A stretch of DNA of 64,000 nucleotides from Lanius collurio (lineage: Eukaryota; Chordata; Aves; Passeriformes; Laniidae): assembly GCA_020086605.1 (NCBI GenBank), contig JACBWW010000016.1:16343512-16407511 (forward strand), read 5' to 3'. The notes under the pieces were generated by a model. It made no database searches and had not been told where the DNA came from. It worked only from the letters and a program-made list of their open reading frames with translations. Both the position numbers and the translations under genes were made by a program. Of this stretch, positions 1 to 9,280 are shown piece after piece (the first letter of the stretch is position 1; each line of letters begins with the position of its first letter).

Positions 1-559
1 AGAGTGGGACATTTCTGGTTTAAAGAAAATAAATTCAACCACCTTTGGATTTTGATCAGAAACATTTATGTCCCAGAAGTGTGTGTGCTGCTAGACCAGC
101 ATGCCCTTGGCAATGAAATAATTTCTTCCTCTTGTGCATCTGTCAGAAGCAACAGAGCAAGGTGAAGAAAGGTTGCCAGGAGCAGGTCTTAGCTCTTATA
201 AAAGGAGGTCTCCTATACTACAAATATAAAGAACCCATTGAGGAACCCAGTTCCTCAAAAGTCAGAAGATCCAGAACTTCTGTCCTGCCCCAGGGGCAAC
301 ATCTTTTCCCAAGCCTTATTTCAATATAATTTGTGAGGAATTTCCACAACACAAAAAATAGTTTGAAATGAGTCTCATTTAATCCTGAATCTTTCTTTTA
401 AAGTTTAGTTTATTACCAAATATGGGCTTCCAAATGAGACCCCAACAGAGAAGTGCCTGGGAGAGCTCACCATCAACATTACAGTGGCTCTATGAGGCTC
501 AGGTGTCCTCCATTGCTCCACATTGTGTTTGTACATTTTCAGAAATACATTAGCTTTGT
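1..559. other. Noncoding, no gene seen
   Basis: Moderately AT-rich sequence with scattered T-rich and A-rich runs. A 65-codon open frame near 132-329 shows no recognisable domain and is flanked by stops. I see no repeat family and no strong regulatory block here. Confidence 0.6.
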
Positions 560-800
560 TCCTGAACAGTACTTACTCGGTAGAAATGCAAAATATAGAT
601 CGTATTTCTTACAGTAGTCGTTTTGTATGCCCTTTCTGCCTGGTGTGGCGTTTTCTTTGTCTTTAAAACACTATGAAAACTCACATTGATTGCGTTGAGA
701 GTTATAAAGCAGCTTTGCAGAATCACTACGATGCTTGGCCCAGAAGGACATTGCCGAATTGTTCCTGCTTTCTGTCTCTGATGTAAGCCCAGCAACTTCA
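560..800. promoter_or_regulatory. Candidate conserved noncoding element
   Basis: About 240 bp of AT-leaning sequence that keeps seven CpG dinucleotides (near 578, 601, 619, 649, 693, 729 and 755), although the surrounding DNA is CpG-poor. CpG retention in AT context is typical of constrained noncoding DNA. It contains ATTGATTGCG and a GTTATAAAGC word near 701-710. No coding potential is evident on either strand. Enhancer function is inference only. Confidence 0.35.
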
Positions 801-1960
801 GTGGGTGGCTGCTATGGGGGCATCCCCATTCACCATCTCCACATCGAGCTGTAAGAGTCTGTTTTGGAAATCAGTTAGAAGAAAGCGTTGGTGAAGACAG
901 TGAAGACTAATCACCCCTTTCAGGAACATCACCATAACGCAAAGTCATGTCTGCTGTCCTCTCCTACGTTGGGCAGACATTGCCAGCAGCTGCAGGTGCT
1001 TTATACCCCTCATCATGAAGGGCTCTGGCAGTGACCCGAGGTTCTGTGGAAGATGGCATGCAGTGTCCTGCTTTCCATCTGTGTGTCTGTCACCCCCTGT
1101 AGGACCACAGAGTGGAGGTAGGAGCTGGTGCACTTTGGAGCAAGTACCAGTGTGCTGACACAAGGCTGGCATGAATGAGGGTGAAGGAGGTACCTGTACC
1201 TGCCTGGGCTGCTGGGGTTTACCAGGGTGACACAGCACCCAGAGTGTGACCTAGCATTGCTGAGAGGCAGAAGTTTGTCAAGAGAGGGAGAGGTTCAAAA
1301 GAGAAACAGGTCTGGGGGAAAGCAGCTAGACCTTGAAAACAGAGGTGTTGAGATGTTTGTTTCTGAAACTGGCCAGCAGAGCTTGGGCAGATGTTGTCTT
1401 CTGGTGGGGCTGTGTGGATGCAGAGTGACAGGTGGAGCTCAAGTAGGGTAACTGTCCTTTGTACCATTAACCTGATCCACAGCTGTGGAAAGTCCTGCCA
1501 TGATGTCTGGATATGTCTTTATTTTATTTTTATCTATTTACCTCACAATTTAAGCAAGATGGGACTGGATGTCTCCTCATAGAGGACTCATGTTTGGTCT
1601 CAGCTACATCCTGTGAGTGTTCAGGAGCTCCTGGTTCTAGCAGCATTAGACCAGGATTTATGCTGGCAAGGTAAAAGTAAGAATCTGGCCCTGCCACCCC
1701 TCCTTCTTCTTGTAGGAACCTTTTTGGTTTGTGGCTTGCCCATGAGTCCATGCAACTCCATTTTGCTTCTCTCTTCTTTGAAAAAATCCCCACAATCTAA
1801 TTTTTACTCTGATCCCAGGTCCTAAGGTGCCACCCCAAAATAAAACTGTATCCTTCCTTCCCCAGGTCCAAGGAAGTTGTTTTCCTCAGCCTTCTGCAGT
1901 GCAGGTTAAGCCAGTGCCAGCTCTGGTCTCGGGAGATTCCCTGCAACCCCCACTTGCCTC
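801..1960. other. Noncoding, no gene seen
   Basis: G+C-balanced, CpG-poor sequence without recognisable repeats. Overlapping short open frames on both strands have no domain features. A short T-rich patch lies at 1516-1550. Nothing else could be supported. Confidence 0.6.
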
Positions 1961-2253
1961 GCTCCGTCGCCGGCAGCTTTTTCATTATTTATTTAATGTC
2001 TTGTACCGTAAATAATGGTGACTTTATGGTTATTAGGAACGGGTTAAGGTACATGCGGGCAGCACCAGGCTGCCTTCAAAAGGAACAGGCCCGGCATAAA
2101 ATGTTGCGATAATTGCTTTACTGCTGAGTGCTTGGTCTTTATTTTGTGTCCGATTTGTCTCTTAAGCCAGCGTAACATTCTCCCCGCTGCAGGAGAATGC
2201 AGAGAGCAAATTGAAGGTCTGAGCGTGAACAATGCAACATGGTGCACTGCTGG
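1961..2253. promoter_or_regulatory. Strong candidate CNE with forkhead, CDX/HOX words and a hairpin
   Basis: This block differs sharply from its neighbours. It is AT-rich but retains many CpGs (GCTCCGTCGCCGG at the left edge, ACCGTAAATA, ATGCGGGC, CCGGCATAAA, TTGCGATAATTGC, GTCCGATTTG, AGCGTAAC, GAGCGTGAAC). GTAAATA at 2008-2014 matches the forkhead core and TTTATGG at 2023-2029 matches a posterior HOX/CDX core. CATTCTCC at 2176-2183 pairs with GGAGAATG at 2192-2199, giving a perfect 8-bp inverted repeat around an 8-bp spacer. The most likely reading is a developmental enhancer. Activity and tissue cannot be deduced. Confidence 0.5.
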
Positions 2254-2365
2254 GTTTTTCTTTTCTTTCCTCTTTCTTCGTTCCTCTCTCGACCTCCCTC
2301 CAGTCATCCCTGCTCCCCCTCCCCCTCCAGCCTCCTCTCCCTCTCTGCTGCTCTGACTCTTCCAC
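2254..2365. repeat. Polypyrimidine tract
   Basis: About 110 bp of nearly pure C/T on the + strand, with only isolated purines. It immediately follows the candidate CNE at 1961-2253. Mirror-like pyrimidine tracts of this kind can form triplex DNA. Here it may simply be low-complexity sequence. Confidence 0.7.
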
Positions 2366-2699
2366 CTCTTGGCACCCTGTTTATGGCAGGTGAGATGGGA
2401 GGTGGGAAGCTGGCAGGTCCTCTTCAAAACAAAGAAAAAAAATATAACAGTGGAAAGTACCTTCTTATACAAAGCCAGGCATGTCCTTCAGCCTGAAGCA
2501 CATGTCCCAACCCAAGAATAATGGTGGCTTTTCCATGGTGCTGAGGATACCCATGTGCACACTAGCTAAGGATGCTCCTGGGTGCCCACACCTGCGTAGC
2601 AGCTGCCCACACACCAAGTGTGCCAAGGAGGAGACAGGAGGGAACAGGTCATGGAGGCAGGTGGGCTTTTAAAACACAGCTCCCAAGGCACTGGGGCCT
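2366..2699. other. Noncoding, no gene seen
   Basis: Mixed-composition sequence. CAGGTGAGA at 2387-2395 is a good match to a splice donor and TTTATGGC at 2380-2387 is a CDX-like word, but no open, domain-bearing exon ends at that donor. A chance match is the simplest explanation. Confidence 0.5.
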
Positions 2700-2850
2700 G
2701 GAATATGTTTGTGTCATCCTGCTGTACAGGGTAATTACCCTGTTAGAAGTAATTGCAGATGATGTCCTGGTTTCATTTGTGATATTTCTGAGATGAAGCT
2801 CCGTTTTCCCTCCGCTTAACTACAAAAGGCAGCTGTGGTTGCACTGCTGA
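2700..2850. promoter_or_regulatory. Candidate CNE with an 18-bp perfect palindrome
   Basis: The block is centred on a perfect 18-bp palindrome at 2726-2743, whose core is GGTAATTACC. Each half carries a TAAT homeodomain core, so the palindrome presents two inverted homeodomain sites. A further AGTAATTGCAG follows at 2749-2759. To the right are CCTCCGCTTAACTAC and a CACTGCTGACAATGG stretch. The composition suggests a regulatory element, probably for paired-type or LIM homeodomain dimers. Confidence 0.45.
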
Positions 2851-3029
2851 CAATGGGAGCATTCTGGAGCAGGGCACCCGTGGTTGGTGCATCAATTGTC
2901 CCGAGGATGATGTAGCTCTTTTCCCACCTGTATGCTTCTCCCTGGCCTGGAAACATCAGAATTGCTTTCCCCTAAGATGTATTTTTTGGTGGAGAGGGGA
3001 AGCCAAGTGCCAGCCTGGTTCCTGCATGG

Positions 3030-3118
3030 CACTGCAAGTCGGCTCTGGACTGCTCCTGTGACCTTGACAAAGAGCTTGGTTTTCTTTGACCTCAGTTATC
3101 CTGGCTGTAAAATGGCAT
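3030..3118 (+). repeat. Decayed MIR-like SINE fragment
   Basis: Sequence such as GTGACCTTGACAAAG, GACCTCAGTTATCC and CTGTAAAATGG follows, in order and spacing, the core region of the MIR tRNA-derived SINE (GTGTGACCTTGGGCAAG ... GCCTCAGTTTCC ... CTGTAAAATGG). Divergence is high, as expected for an ancient insertion. The alternative is a related amniote CORE-SINE. Confidence 0.55.
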
Positions 3119-3377
3119 CACTGGCCCAAATTTGCCTCATTCTGAGTCTCCGTTTAGTAACTGTCCAGAAAGTGCTGTACCAGAGGAACAGAGATCTGAC
3201 AGAGGCAGGTGGAAGCAAAGAATGCAGTTTCTCATCTAATCTCTGGTTGTAGAAAAATCATTGCTTATTGATGTGGCCTTGTGTACTCCTCTGGAGTGCC
3301 CGAGTCTCCTTCATGATGGAGAAACCTTCTCTGATTGGAAAGTCAGCAGTTTCCTGTTTTTGCAGTATGTGCTGGCA
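3119..3377. other. Noncoding flank of the pentanucleotide array
   Basis: Unremarkable sequence. Open frames that start here and run to the right exist only because the adjacent (TGGGA)n array contains no stop codon in any frame. I see no gene. Confidence 0.65.
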
Positions 3378-3555
3378 GGATGGGATGGGATGGGATGGGA
3401 TGGGATGGGATGGGATGGGATGGGATGGGATGGGATGGGATGGGATGGGATGGGATGGGATGGGATGGGATGGGATGGGATGGGATGGGATGGGATGGGA
3501 TGGGATGGGATGGGATGGGATGGGATGGGATGGGATGGGATGGGATGGGATGGGG
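3378..3555 (+). repeat. (TGGGA)n microsatellite, 34 uninterrupted units
   Basis: From 3381 to 3550 there are 34 perfect TGGGA units, preceded by GGA and followed by TGGGG. No unit carries a substitution, which implies a young or actively mutating array or collapsed assembly of a longer one. Each unit supplies a GGG run separated by the two-base loop AT, so the + strand satisfies the G-quadruplex pattern G3N2G3N2G3N2G3 many times over. All six frames lack stops, which creates spurious open frames reading Trp-Asp-Gly-Met-Gly on + and Pro-Ser-His-Pro-Ile on -. Confidence 0.97.
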
Positions 3556-3959
3556 TGATAGGAGCTGGCCTGGTACAGAGAAGTTGAACAGTCCTATTTA
3601 AATCCCTTCCCAGCAATGCTGGGGCCAGTGAAATACTTGCTTTACTAGGAGGAAACAGAGAAATTGGGTTCAATTGTAAAAGAGACCACAGCCTTCTCCT
3701 GAACACCCAACCAGTAGTTTTCTGAGAAGTTCAGAATCTCTCTCATTTGTGATTGGACCTTTATGCTTATATACCTGGTATGGAGAATTTAAACGAAAAA
3801 ATATCCCCCAGGCAGATGCCATCTCCAAAAAAGCTTCAGTATGAATTTTGCTGTGGAGTTAAGATTTGGCTGTTATCCCAAAGGCAACAGCTACCTGCTG
3901 AGAAGTTCATGTGGGCAAAAATTCAACCTTTTGCTTTGCTCTCTCTTCTTGCCTTAGCT
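3556..3959. other. Noncoding, no gene seen
   Basis: AT-leaning sequence with no recognisable repeat. A 79-codon frame at 3753-3992 has no domain features. Nothing further is supported. Confidence 0.55.
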
Positions 3960-4190
3960 AGAGATATGATGCTTACCCAAAATTTAAATTGAAGGAGTTT
4001 TACCTTTGATGGTCCTCTGGAAAATATGATTAGCAGAGCAAATTATTGCACCAAAAAAAGAGCTGTTGAGTTTTTTTCTTTGCAAGGTTTCAGGAATTAT
4101 TTAAATCAGAAAGTGCTAGTCATCAATTTAAGCTTAAGAATCAATGGGTTGTAGCTGTGGCGAAAGCCAAATCAATGCTGAAAATCTGAC
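3960..4190. promoter_or_regulatory. Candidate CNE with three ATCAAT (ONECUT/CUX-type) sites
   Basis: AT-rich block with two short perfect palindromes, AATTTAAATT at 3981-3990 and TTAAGCTTAA at 4128-4137. ATCAAT occurs three times on the + strand in 54 bp (4123-4128, 4140-4145, 4171-4176). This is the core bound by ONECUT/HNF6 and is also compatible with PBX-type sites. Same-strand clustering is unusual for chance. Enhancer function is inferred. Confidence 0.45.
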
Positions 4191-4339
4191 CCATGGATAG
4201 GTTTGGTCCCCTTTCTCACACTCCCCACCTGCCTTCCTTCCCCCACCCCCTGTCCCCTAGAGCAGCAATAGAGGAATTAATAAGGCATAAGGGGAAATAT
4301 GAATGAATTGGGATGAGTGAGAGAAGGAAGAGCAGGAGG

Positions 4340-4660
4340 AAGGATTTGCTCTTTGTATCTGAACAGCTTTAATTAGCTGTTTCTTAGTCTCTTTGGTTTG
4401 GTTGCTTGTAAGGGTAATCCAGTTAAAGAGGGTGCCTTTCATCTCTGTTAGACTTTTCTCAGCAGAGAGGGATGGGTGAGCTGTGCTGGAGCACAGGGTT
4501 CTGCAGGCGGGTGGGAGTCGAGGCCACCCCAAACCCCAAATGTGATTGTTCCTACTGGGCTGCCGCCTTTAAAAAACAACTAAAATAACCCAACTCTGGT
4601 GTAGCCTTCTAGCTAGCCACGAAAGTCAGCGGTAAAATGGCCAATGTGCTTCTCTGGGCT
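4340..4660. promoter_or_regulatory. Weak candidate regulatory block
   Basis: It contains an inverted repeat with 7-bp arms, AACAGCT (4362-4368) and AGCTGTT (4375-4381), flanking a TTAATT core, then a second AT-rich patch at 4565-4600. CpGs are kept at GCCGCC, CCACGAAAG and CAGCGG. The bases between are ordinary, so this may be two small elements or none. Confidence 0.3.
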
Positions 4661-4776
4661 TAATGTGTCCTGTTTTCTGACCCCGAAACGTTTTCTTTAT
4701 GAAAGGATCAAGTTGGGAGCATTGTCCCAGCGCCTTGAAAAGAGCTGCACAGAATGCTCTTTTGTGTTAAGTTGCC

Positions 4777-4793
4777 TTTTTTTTTTTTTTTTT
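4777..4793 (+). repeat. Poly(T), 17 bp
   Basis: An uninterrupted run of 17 T. No SINE or LINE body is recognisable next to it and I see no target-site duplication, so I treat it as a simple homopolymer rather than a retroposon tail. Confidence 0.9.
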
Positions 4794-4969
4794 GAGCTAC
4801 TGCCTGCTGTGTTTTTTTCCTCCCCCTCCCTTCTGCATGATGAGGGGAGAGGCTGGGACGGACAGTGATACAGACAGAGACTGTCTTGATGAACCATCTG
4901 TGCCACAGTGTAATCCAGTGGAGCTGAAAAATTAAACAGCAGTTTCAATTAACTTTGTCTCTCTGGCCC

Positions 4970-4993
4970 TTTTTTCTTCTTCTTCTTCTTCTT
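4970..4993 (+). repeat. (TTC)n microsatellite
   Basis: Short uninterrupted TTC/CTT trinucleotide array preceded by a run of T. It has no coding context. Confidence 0.9.
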
Positions 4994-5379
4994 GGGGAGA
5001 AGTTTTATTTTAACCCCTTGAAAGCCATTGATATGGAGAGGACATCAGAGTGGGCAGGGCACCTGTGAAAACACTCACCTGAAATCAGGATAGTGTCCGT
5101 GACACCCAGCATCCTGTGTGGTGCAGGACAGGCTGTCTGTAGTAGAGGATGGTTCAGCAGGGCATATAACTTTGGAATAAATGGACCACAGGGGAACTTT
5201 TTCTTACTTGGTTGAAAGTGTGTATACTCTGTTAAAAAATGCCGCTGACAGTTTTTGTTTACTCTTGTTGCTATAACCCAGGATGTTTCCATTATCCTGT
5301 TTAAATAGTTTTTTTTCTCTCTTTACTGTAGCCTCAGCCTTGTGGTGGGGAGTTGCAGGGGTTAACTGTGCGTTGTCTG
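4994..5379. other. Noncoding, no gene seen
   Basis: Mixed sequence with modest AT-rich stretches. There is no recognisable repeat, exon or RNA gene. Confidence 0.55.
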
Positions 5380-5600
5380 TAGCTATTGCCTTTTTATCAG
5401 TTTTAAGGGATTTTTGCCATTCATATTTTTAAATTTATTTCCCTTCTTCCTTTACCAGAGGAAAAGTGTAGTCGGTGTTACTTTATTAAAACTACTCCTC
5501 CTGCCTGTTTCACATGCCCTTTATGGCTATTTCTACTTCTCCTCTACAGAAAAGATAATTTAATTCTCTTTGGGAAAAAGATTACTCCCGACCTTGGATG
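5380..5600. promoter_or_regulatory. Candidate conserved noncoding element
   Basis: T-rich block with TTTTTATCAG, ATTTTTAAATTTATTT, ACTTTATTAAAAC and, at 5520-5527, TTTATGGC (a CDX/posterior-HOX type word). GATAATTTAATTC follows near 5554. CpGs remain in TAGTCGGTG and CCCGACC. The composition differs from both flanks. No coding potential is evident. Confidence 0.35.
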
Positions 5601-6109
5601 CTGACTATGGTTCATGTGAACATTTCTGTTTGCAGCATAGTTGGCATCCCTGCTACTGGTGCATGTGTGGGTCGCCCAGATTGTAGTTACCGTGGGTTTT
5701 TTGGGGAAAATCCTGGTTCAATTCAAAAATCCTGTATCAGTTTCCCATTGATGACTCTGGCTGTCTTATGTGCATTGAGAAAGTCCCAAAAAGTTGCTGG
5801 CCAGTCACTGAACTGAGAGTATTTGCCTTTGGAGGAGGCTTCCTGTGAGGGATGTGTTAAACTGCGACCATCTGAACACAGTCCTGAATTTGGAAACTGT
5901 TTCCAGCAAGCTGTTGGACACTGAAATGGGGCTTTGCTTATCTGTAATCCCCATGGCTGTCTTTTGGCCTCTTTAAGAAACATTACCAATGTTTTGCCCT
6001 CCAGTCCTCTAGTGTAGCAGTTGTGGTAATTCTCATACTATTTTGTTCTTACAAACTCCCTTTATAGGACTCACAGTACCTCACTAGGGAGATGAACCTC
6101 ATTAGTACT
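5601..6109. other. Noncoding, no gene seen
   Basis: G+C-balanced sequence with overlapping short frames on both strands. No repeat family or regulatory block could be supported. Confidence 0.6.
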
Positions 6110-6225
6110 TAATTTTGAAGGGGAAATGAAGCACAAGGCAGCCAAGGGACTTGCCAGAGTAAGCAGGTAACCAGCATCGTGGCTGAGTCTGGTCCATGAG
6201 CTGGAAATCCAGGCTGCTCCCTGTT
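6110..6225 (-). repeat. Decayed MIR-like SINE fragment, minus orientation
   Basis: GGGGAAATGAAGCAC, GGGACTTGCCAGAG, TAAGCAGG and CTGGAAATCCAGG follow the reverse complement of the MIR core in order (GAGGAAACTGAGGCAC ... GTAACTTGCCCAAGG ... AGTAAGTGGCAGAG ... GAACCCAGG). A long minus-strand open frame ends inside it, which argues against that frame being a gene. Confidence 0.5.
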
Positions 6226-7109
6226 GTCAGTGGAGTTGAGGAGGATATCCAGCCCTGGCACTCCCATATTCCCTCATTTTCATCTCTTCTGGGCCTGGGA
6301 ACTTGGAAGTTTTGTAACCTGTGTGCTCTGCACACATAGAGGCGGAGTCTCCCAGCATCTTGCTCCTCCAACTCATCTCTTGCCTCCCCCCTCAAGCATG
6401 CAGCAACTTTCCTGAGCCCTCCCAGCTCTACACCTTCCTCTTTCTCAGCCTTCCTCCTCAGCAAGTTCTTTTCTCCTGCACTCGTAGCACAGCAGCAGCA
6501 ACTTTTCCCCAGCAGTGTTCTTAGGGAAAGACCCATGAGGATGGCTCCATGCCTGTTTCCCCTCACACTGCTCCAACTGGGACATGGAGGTGGCAGTGGG
6601 TAGGGTGCAGAGCCTGGGCCCACTTGTTGTCCTTGGCTATTGAACACTCTAGAATTCCATCCACAGCTTTGTTGGCTGAAGGACAGGGAAGGTGGACCAT
6701 TGCTTCCCACCGGAACAAATTCAGGTGGTTCCTGGACCCAGTCTGCTCTGTCCTTCTCTGTGGGAGGTGGGACAAGGCGGCTGTGGGTGACAGCAGAGCC
6801 ATAGCTCTGCAGCCTGTGCACCTCTGCCTCAGGCCTGCATCATATAGCTGGGTAGGGCCAGATAAGACAAAAAATATGGGAGGTTGCTGAGGCATGTGAG
6901 TCCCTCTGAGTCCCCCACTGCAGCTTGAGCTTGTCACTTCCTAGGCTGGCAGACAAGCAGGGAATGTGGCTGCTGGCAGCAGCATCCCAGTACCCGTTGC
7001 CCTGCCTTCGCCCTGAGCCCTCTCTGGCAAGGCAGCCGGAGGGTCTCCCCCTCCATGTGGGCAGCTTCCCAGTTACCAGGGGCTGCTGCTGGCATGACAG
7101 GGGGAAAGA
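6226..7109. other. Noncoding, no gene seen
   Basis: The 239-codon minus frame at 6102-6821 and its overlapping plus frames share no features of a real protein and begin or end in ordinary or repeat-derived sequence. Otherwise unremarkable, CpG-poor DNA. Confidence 0.6.
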
Positions 7110-7336
7110 ATACTCAGCAAATTGCTTTGCTGCACATCTTAAAGCAGCCCTTGATTTGATTTAAACAAAAACAAAAGGGGGCTGGTGGAAAGCGGGGCAA
7201 TTGGCGGGCGCAGCCCTTCTTCTGTGTCTCGCACACACAGGCTCGCATAAGTGACAGCTCAGTGGGCCGCTGTTGAGCGCTTTCATTGCACTGGCTCAGC
7301 TTTTAGCTCAGGAAAGCCAAAGTGTCTGTCACTGTG
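7110..7336. promoter_or_regulatory. Candidate conserved noncoding element
   Basis: Contains AGCAAATTGCTTTGC (7127-7141), then TTGATTTGATTTAAAC, and a CpG-retaining middle (AAGCGGGG, TTGGCGGGCGC, CTCGCACAC, GCTCGCATAAG, TGAGCGCTTTC). Two near-repeats of GGCTCAGCTTTTAGCTCAGG flank 7293-7312. The density of CpG with AT words suggests a regulatory element. No domain-bearing frame is seen. Confidence 0.4.
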
Positions 7337-7480
7337 TCCCTCTCCACACCCCACCCCACCCCCGCCTTTTCTTTTGCTTTTCCTTTTCTTTCCCTCCCTC
7401 TCTCCGCAGAGGAATGGGCGAGACCTTTGCATTCAAAGGGAGGATGGCTCTGTGAGGTCTCACTGAGGGTGGAAATCGCT
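7337..7480 (+). promoter_or_regulatory. Pyrimidine tract ending in an acceptor-like CAG, then inverted CTTTG motifs
   Basis: A roughly 70-bp C/T-rich tract ends in CTCTCCGCAG at 7400-7409, a strong splice-acceptor look-alike. Just downstream CCTTTG (7424-7429) and CAAAGG (7434-7439) form an inverted pair of TCF/LEF- or HNF4-like half sites around CATT. The frame beyond the acceptor stays open for many codons but encodes nothing recognisable and no good donor follows. I favour a regulatory or low-complexity explanation over an exon. Confidence 0.3.
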
Positions 7481-8984
7481 TTAGCAGAGATGATGTTTCT
7501 TTGTTTAGGGGCAAATTGTGCCCCTTCTCTGTGGCTCCAGAGTTGCCAGATGCTGTCATCTGCAAGGGGTCCCCAGGGAGGGGTGTGGGAGCCATGAGAG
7601 GAGAGGAAGGACTCTGGTTTGGGAGGGAAGCTGTTGGATTCAGTAGTAGGGATACAACGGGGAACAGAGAAAGGTTTGGGAGATTTGTTGTCAGTGTCTG
7701 GGGAACTGAATGTGAGCAAGGGCCCAGAGAAGAAGTGCAGCCGGTTGGAAAAGACGTGCGCTCTTTCCTCACATCGTGGGGCTGTGAGCTCCATGTGGTT
7801 TGAGTACAGCCTCTCTCTGGAAGCTTTGGCCTGAGTTTCTGTGGTTATTTGATACCACATCAGATTCCCATGCTGCTTCTACCTCCAGCCTTGACCAAAA
7901 TGGAGCCCTAGGACTGAATTAACTGGCACTGAGGGAGGTGGATTGGGTATTGTATTTCAGTGTCTCTAGTTCATTTTAATGGAGATTACCATATCCAGCT
8001 CTCATAGCAAACTAGAGTAGATCCATTCCTTGGTTTTCACATGAACCTCATACAAAATGGAGCATAGTGGGATCAAGAAAAAGCAGTGAACAGCATCAAG
8101 AAACACACAGGGTGTTTGGAGATATGATGATGGGCAGAGCCTCTTACTGCTCACCCTGGATTCACCCACTGCAGACACTGCTCTCCCTCTTTCAGCATCA
8201 CAGGGAGAAGCTGGACTCAAGACCACCAACAGAGTTTTGAGAACATGCCTAGTAGCCCTCTTCTGATGTCCAGGCATGTGGTCTTGTCCAGTTGTGGCCA
8301 AGTGTGAATGTGTTTGGGATGATACATTCTTCTGATCTCCAGGACCAGGGCTGCTCTTTGACAAGTGAGCAGCCCTCTCAAGTGCCTGTCCCTCATCATC
8401 CTTTGTGAGCTGTCTGACACCCTTGCTGAGCTCAACTCTCAGATGCATGCATCTTCTTATGTACTCTCATCCCTGAGGACTCTGAGCATGGTCACCTCAG
8501 CTCTCCTCTTCCTGGGCATGATCCTGCAGGCTCTCCCTTGATGGCAGCAGCTGTCAGGTCTGTGTACCTCTGAGAATGTTCTCAAATCACTTCCAGGCTC
8601 AATACCAGCACTTTGGGTGAAGAGGCTGGTTGGTATTTGGAAGCACATGGGGTGGCTGCTTTAGCAGCAAATTGCTGTAACCCCTGGCATGGGGAATGAG
8701 ATGTGGAACATGAATTTCATCTTGTGTGCTGCTCCCAACAGTCATTCTCTGTGTTCCCCATTCCCAGTGGCAGTGTCAGACTCACCACAGGTCTGCTTTG
8801 GCAGAGGTGAAGGAAAGAAAATATCTCCCCTGTGAGAGTTAAGGAGAGTGACTTGTGGGTGATCCTGCAGAATACTCCTGCCAGCCCCCAATTCATATGC
8901 CTTGGCTGTGCTGAACACTTTCTCTCGGTCCTTTTGGCAACCTCACAGTTAAAAACTTTACCAGTTTCTTTCTCTTTTTCCCTT
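7481..8984. other. Noncoding, no gene seen
   Basis: About 1.5 kb of ordinary CpG-poor sequence. A perfect 14-bp palindrome built from ATGCAT units lies at 8441-8454. No exon, repeat family or RNA gene is recognisable. Confidence 0.6.
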
Positions 8985-9280
8985 CCTTCCTTTTCAGAGT
9001 TGACAGGGGCAAAATAAAGGCTTTATTTTTTTTAAACAATTTTGTTCCTTCTGGGAGTGATGGAGCGAGAGTGAGTGAAGATTATAGCTCTGTGTGCCGA
9101 AGACCTTCATAATGGGGGGAGAAGCAGTGACATAATGGGAACCTAATGGCAGTAATTGGCCCTGGTTTTGACAGGGCCTATATCACAGCTCAGGAAAAAA
9201 AGAGATGTTTAAAGTAAAAATTTACACAAAATTATACGGTTTGGGGGGTGAAAACGGCTGTTTGGTTTTTATCTCTCTTT
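8985..9280. promoter_or_regulatory. Strong candidate CNE
   Basis: A 19-bp inverted repeat at 9011-9029 (9-bp arms AAAATAAAG and CTTTATTTT, one central base) places an AATAAA on each strand. It is followed by TTAAACAATTTTG, a SOX-like site. Further right are GAAGATTATAGC, CTTCATAATGG, GACATAATGGGAACC, CAGTAATTGGCC and TTACACAAAATTATACGG. CpGs are retained (GGAGCGAGAG, GTGCCGAAG, ATACGGTT). Enhancer-like composition. The paired AATAAA could be read as bidirectional poly(A) signals, but no transcript evidence exists. Confidence 0.5.

Noticed and set aside
2387..2395. Strong splice-donor match CAGGTGAGA
   Set aside because: One or two such 8-mers are expected by chance in 64 kb on two strands; no plausible exon ends there.
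3261..3706. Overlapping open frames encoding tandem Trp-Asp-Gly-Met-Gly (+) or Pro-Ser-His-Pro-Ile (-) repeats
   Set aside because: They are produced entirely by the stop-free (TGGGA)n microsatellite, which is open in all six frames. No start context, domain or flanking exon supports a protein.
4777..4793. Poly(T) as a retroposon tail
   Set aside because: No SINE, LINE or processed-pseudogene body and no target-site duplication next to it.
6102..6821. 239-codon minus-strand open frame
   Set aside because: Its 3' end runs through a decayed MIR-like SINE and nothing in it resembles a known protein.
8441..8454. 14-bp palindrome of ATGCAT units
   Set aside because: Alternating purine-pyrimidine palindromes of this size occur by chance and the surroundings show no other element features.
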